Below the pieces are notes generated by a model, which did not search any database, had not been told where the DNA came from, and was given only the letters and a program-made list of their open reading frames with translations. 5,208 nt of DNA, taken from Holosporaceae bacterium (lineage in GTDB: Bacteria > Pseudomonadota > Alphaproteobacteria > UBA3830). The translations under genes were made by a program, and so were the position numbers. This document shows, piece after piece, positions 5,092 through 5,208 of the stretch (within the stretch, counting starts at the first letter, position 1; each line of letters opens with the position of its first letter). Location of the stretch: NCBI GenBank assembly GCA_031258475.1, contig JAIRMS010000037.1:1-5208 (forward strand). Direction: 5' to 3'.

Positions 5092-5207
5092 TTTATGTTG
5101 TTACGTGGGATGGGTTAACACCCTCGCCTTTAGGCGAACACTTTAGTATTATATGTTCATGAATTATAGAAGAGGTAGCCACAGTCTATACGATCTAAAA
5201 TATCACA
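5092..5207 (+). mobile_element. Right copy of the IS200/IS605-family insertion sequence, 5' end only
   Basis: This is the exact inverted copy of 1-116 and is oriented so that tnpA reads off the right edge. It starts TTTATGTTGTTACGTGGG and has the same two stem-loops (5112-5123 and 5124-5137). Flanking bases differ from the left copy immediately before TTTATG, so TTTAT(G) is either the element tip or a shared target site; elements of this family insert next to a short fixed target and make no target duplication. The remainder of the element is not in the window. Confidence 0.8.
5112..5137 (+). repeat. Left-end stem-loops of the IS200-type element (right copy)
   Basis: GGGT/ACCC (5112-5123) and TCGCC-TTTA-GGCGA (5124-5137) fold as two adjacent hairpins about 15-40 bases ahead of tnpA, mirroring the left copy. 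They are probable TnpA recognition structures. Confidence 0.6.
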
Positions 5208-5208
5208 T
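5153..5208 (+). CDS. tnpA: IS200/IS605-family transposase TnpA (Y1 HUH), N-terminal fragment, runs off the window
   Basis: From the ATG at 5153 the frame reads MFMNYRRGSHSLYDLKYH and then leaves the window; a stop (TAG at 5144) precedes it in frame. The internal ATG at 5159 is the alternative start. YRRG-HS-YDLKYH matches the N-terminus of IS200-type TnpA, where the next residues normally lead into the first conserved strand before the HUH motif. Nothing visible says whether this copy is intact. It is identical to the left fragment, so the two copies are recent relatives or recombine with each other. Confidence 0.78.
   Translation, partial: MFMNYRRGSHSLYDLKYH

Noticed and set aside
1..5208. 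Composite transposon, linear plasmid or phage with terminal inverted repeats
   Set aside because: The ends code for the start of a TnpA and are cut by the window edge, and the interior holds ffs, dnaX and tRNA genes, which belong to a chromosome. IS200-type elements also do not normally form composite transposons with inverted ends like these.
1..5208. CRISPR array or other regularly spaced repeat array
   Set aside because: No series of short direct repeats with regular spacers is present; the only direct repeat is the two-copy tandem at 4443-4489.

Overview
This window looks like a piece of chromosome from an AT-rich alphaproteobacterium. The main clue is the gene order SRP RNA (4.5S, ffs) - dnaX - ybaB, an arrangement typical of that class. 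The short DnaX, low-complexity A/T runs, IS200-type insertion sequences and unrecognised secreted proteins would fit a host-associated, reduced-genome lineage such as Holosporales or Rickettsiales. That placement is inference; no rRNA or other decisive marker is present.

Layout. The two ends (1-116 and 5092-5207) are a perfect 116-bp inverted repeat. Read outward, each copy carries a left-end hairpin followed by the first 18 codons of an IS200/IS605-family TnpA transposase, cut off by the window edge. The window is therefore the DNA between two copies of one insertion sequence in opposite orientation, both transcribing outward. Inside the left copy come a promoter-like site and an SRP RNA gene (about 172-258), then dnaX (281-1528) and ybaB (1533-1844), packed as an operon. 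A hairpin follows, then a good promoter and a CAU-anticodon tRNA gene (1925-2000), probably tRNA-Ile2. Next is a visibly more AT-rich two-gene unit on the + strand: a membrane-anchored FkbM-type methyltransferase (2109-3029) and a predicted exported helical protein of unknown function (3051-3815). It faces a convergent tRNA-Asn gene (3879-3953, - strand) with an intrinsic terminator between. The last gene (4060-4950, - strand) encodes an unrecognised, cysteine-containing exported protein with its own promoter and Shine-Dalgarno site.

How it fits together. The left half is housekeeping: membrane targeting (SRP RNA), the DNA polymerase III clamp loader (DnaX), a nucleoid-associated protein (YbaB) and a tRNA. 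The right half is accessory: one possible methyl-modification enzyme and two exported proteins, bounded by tRNA genes and an IS. The most notable points are the inverted outward IS ends, the compact DnaX that has lost most of the tau region but seems to keep its extreme C-terminal motif, the unlisted SRP RNA with a compensatory stem change, and the two orphan exported proteins. I see no clear evidence for a novel multi-gene defence or mobile system.
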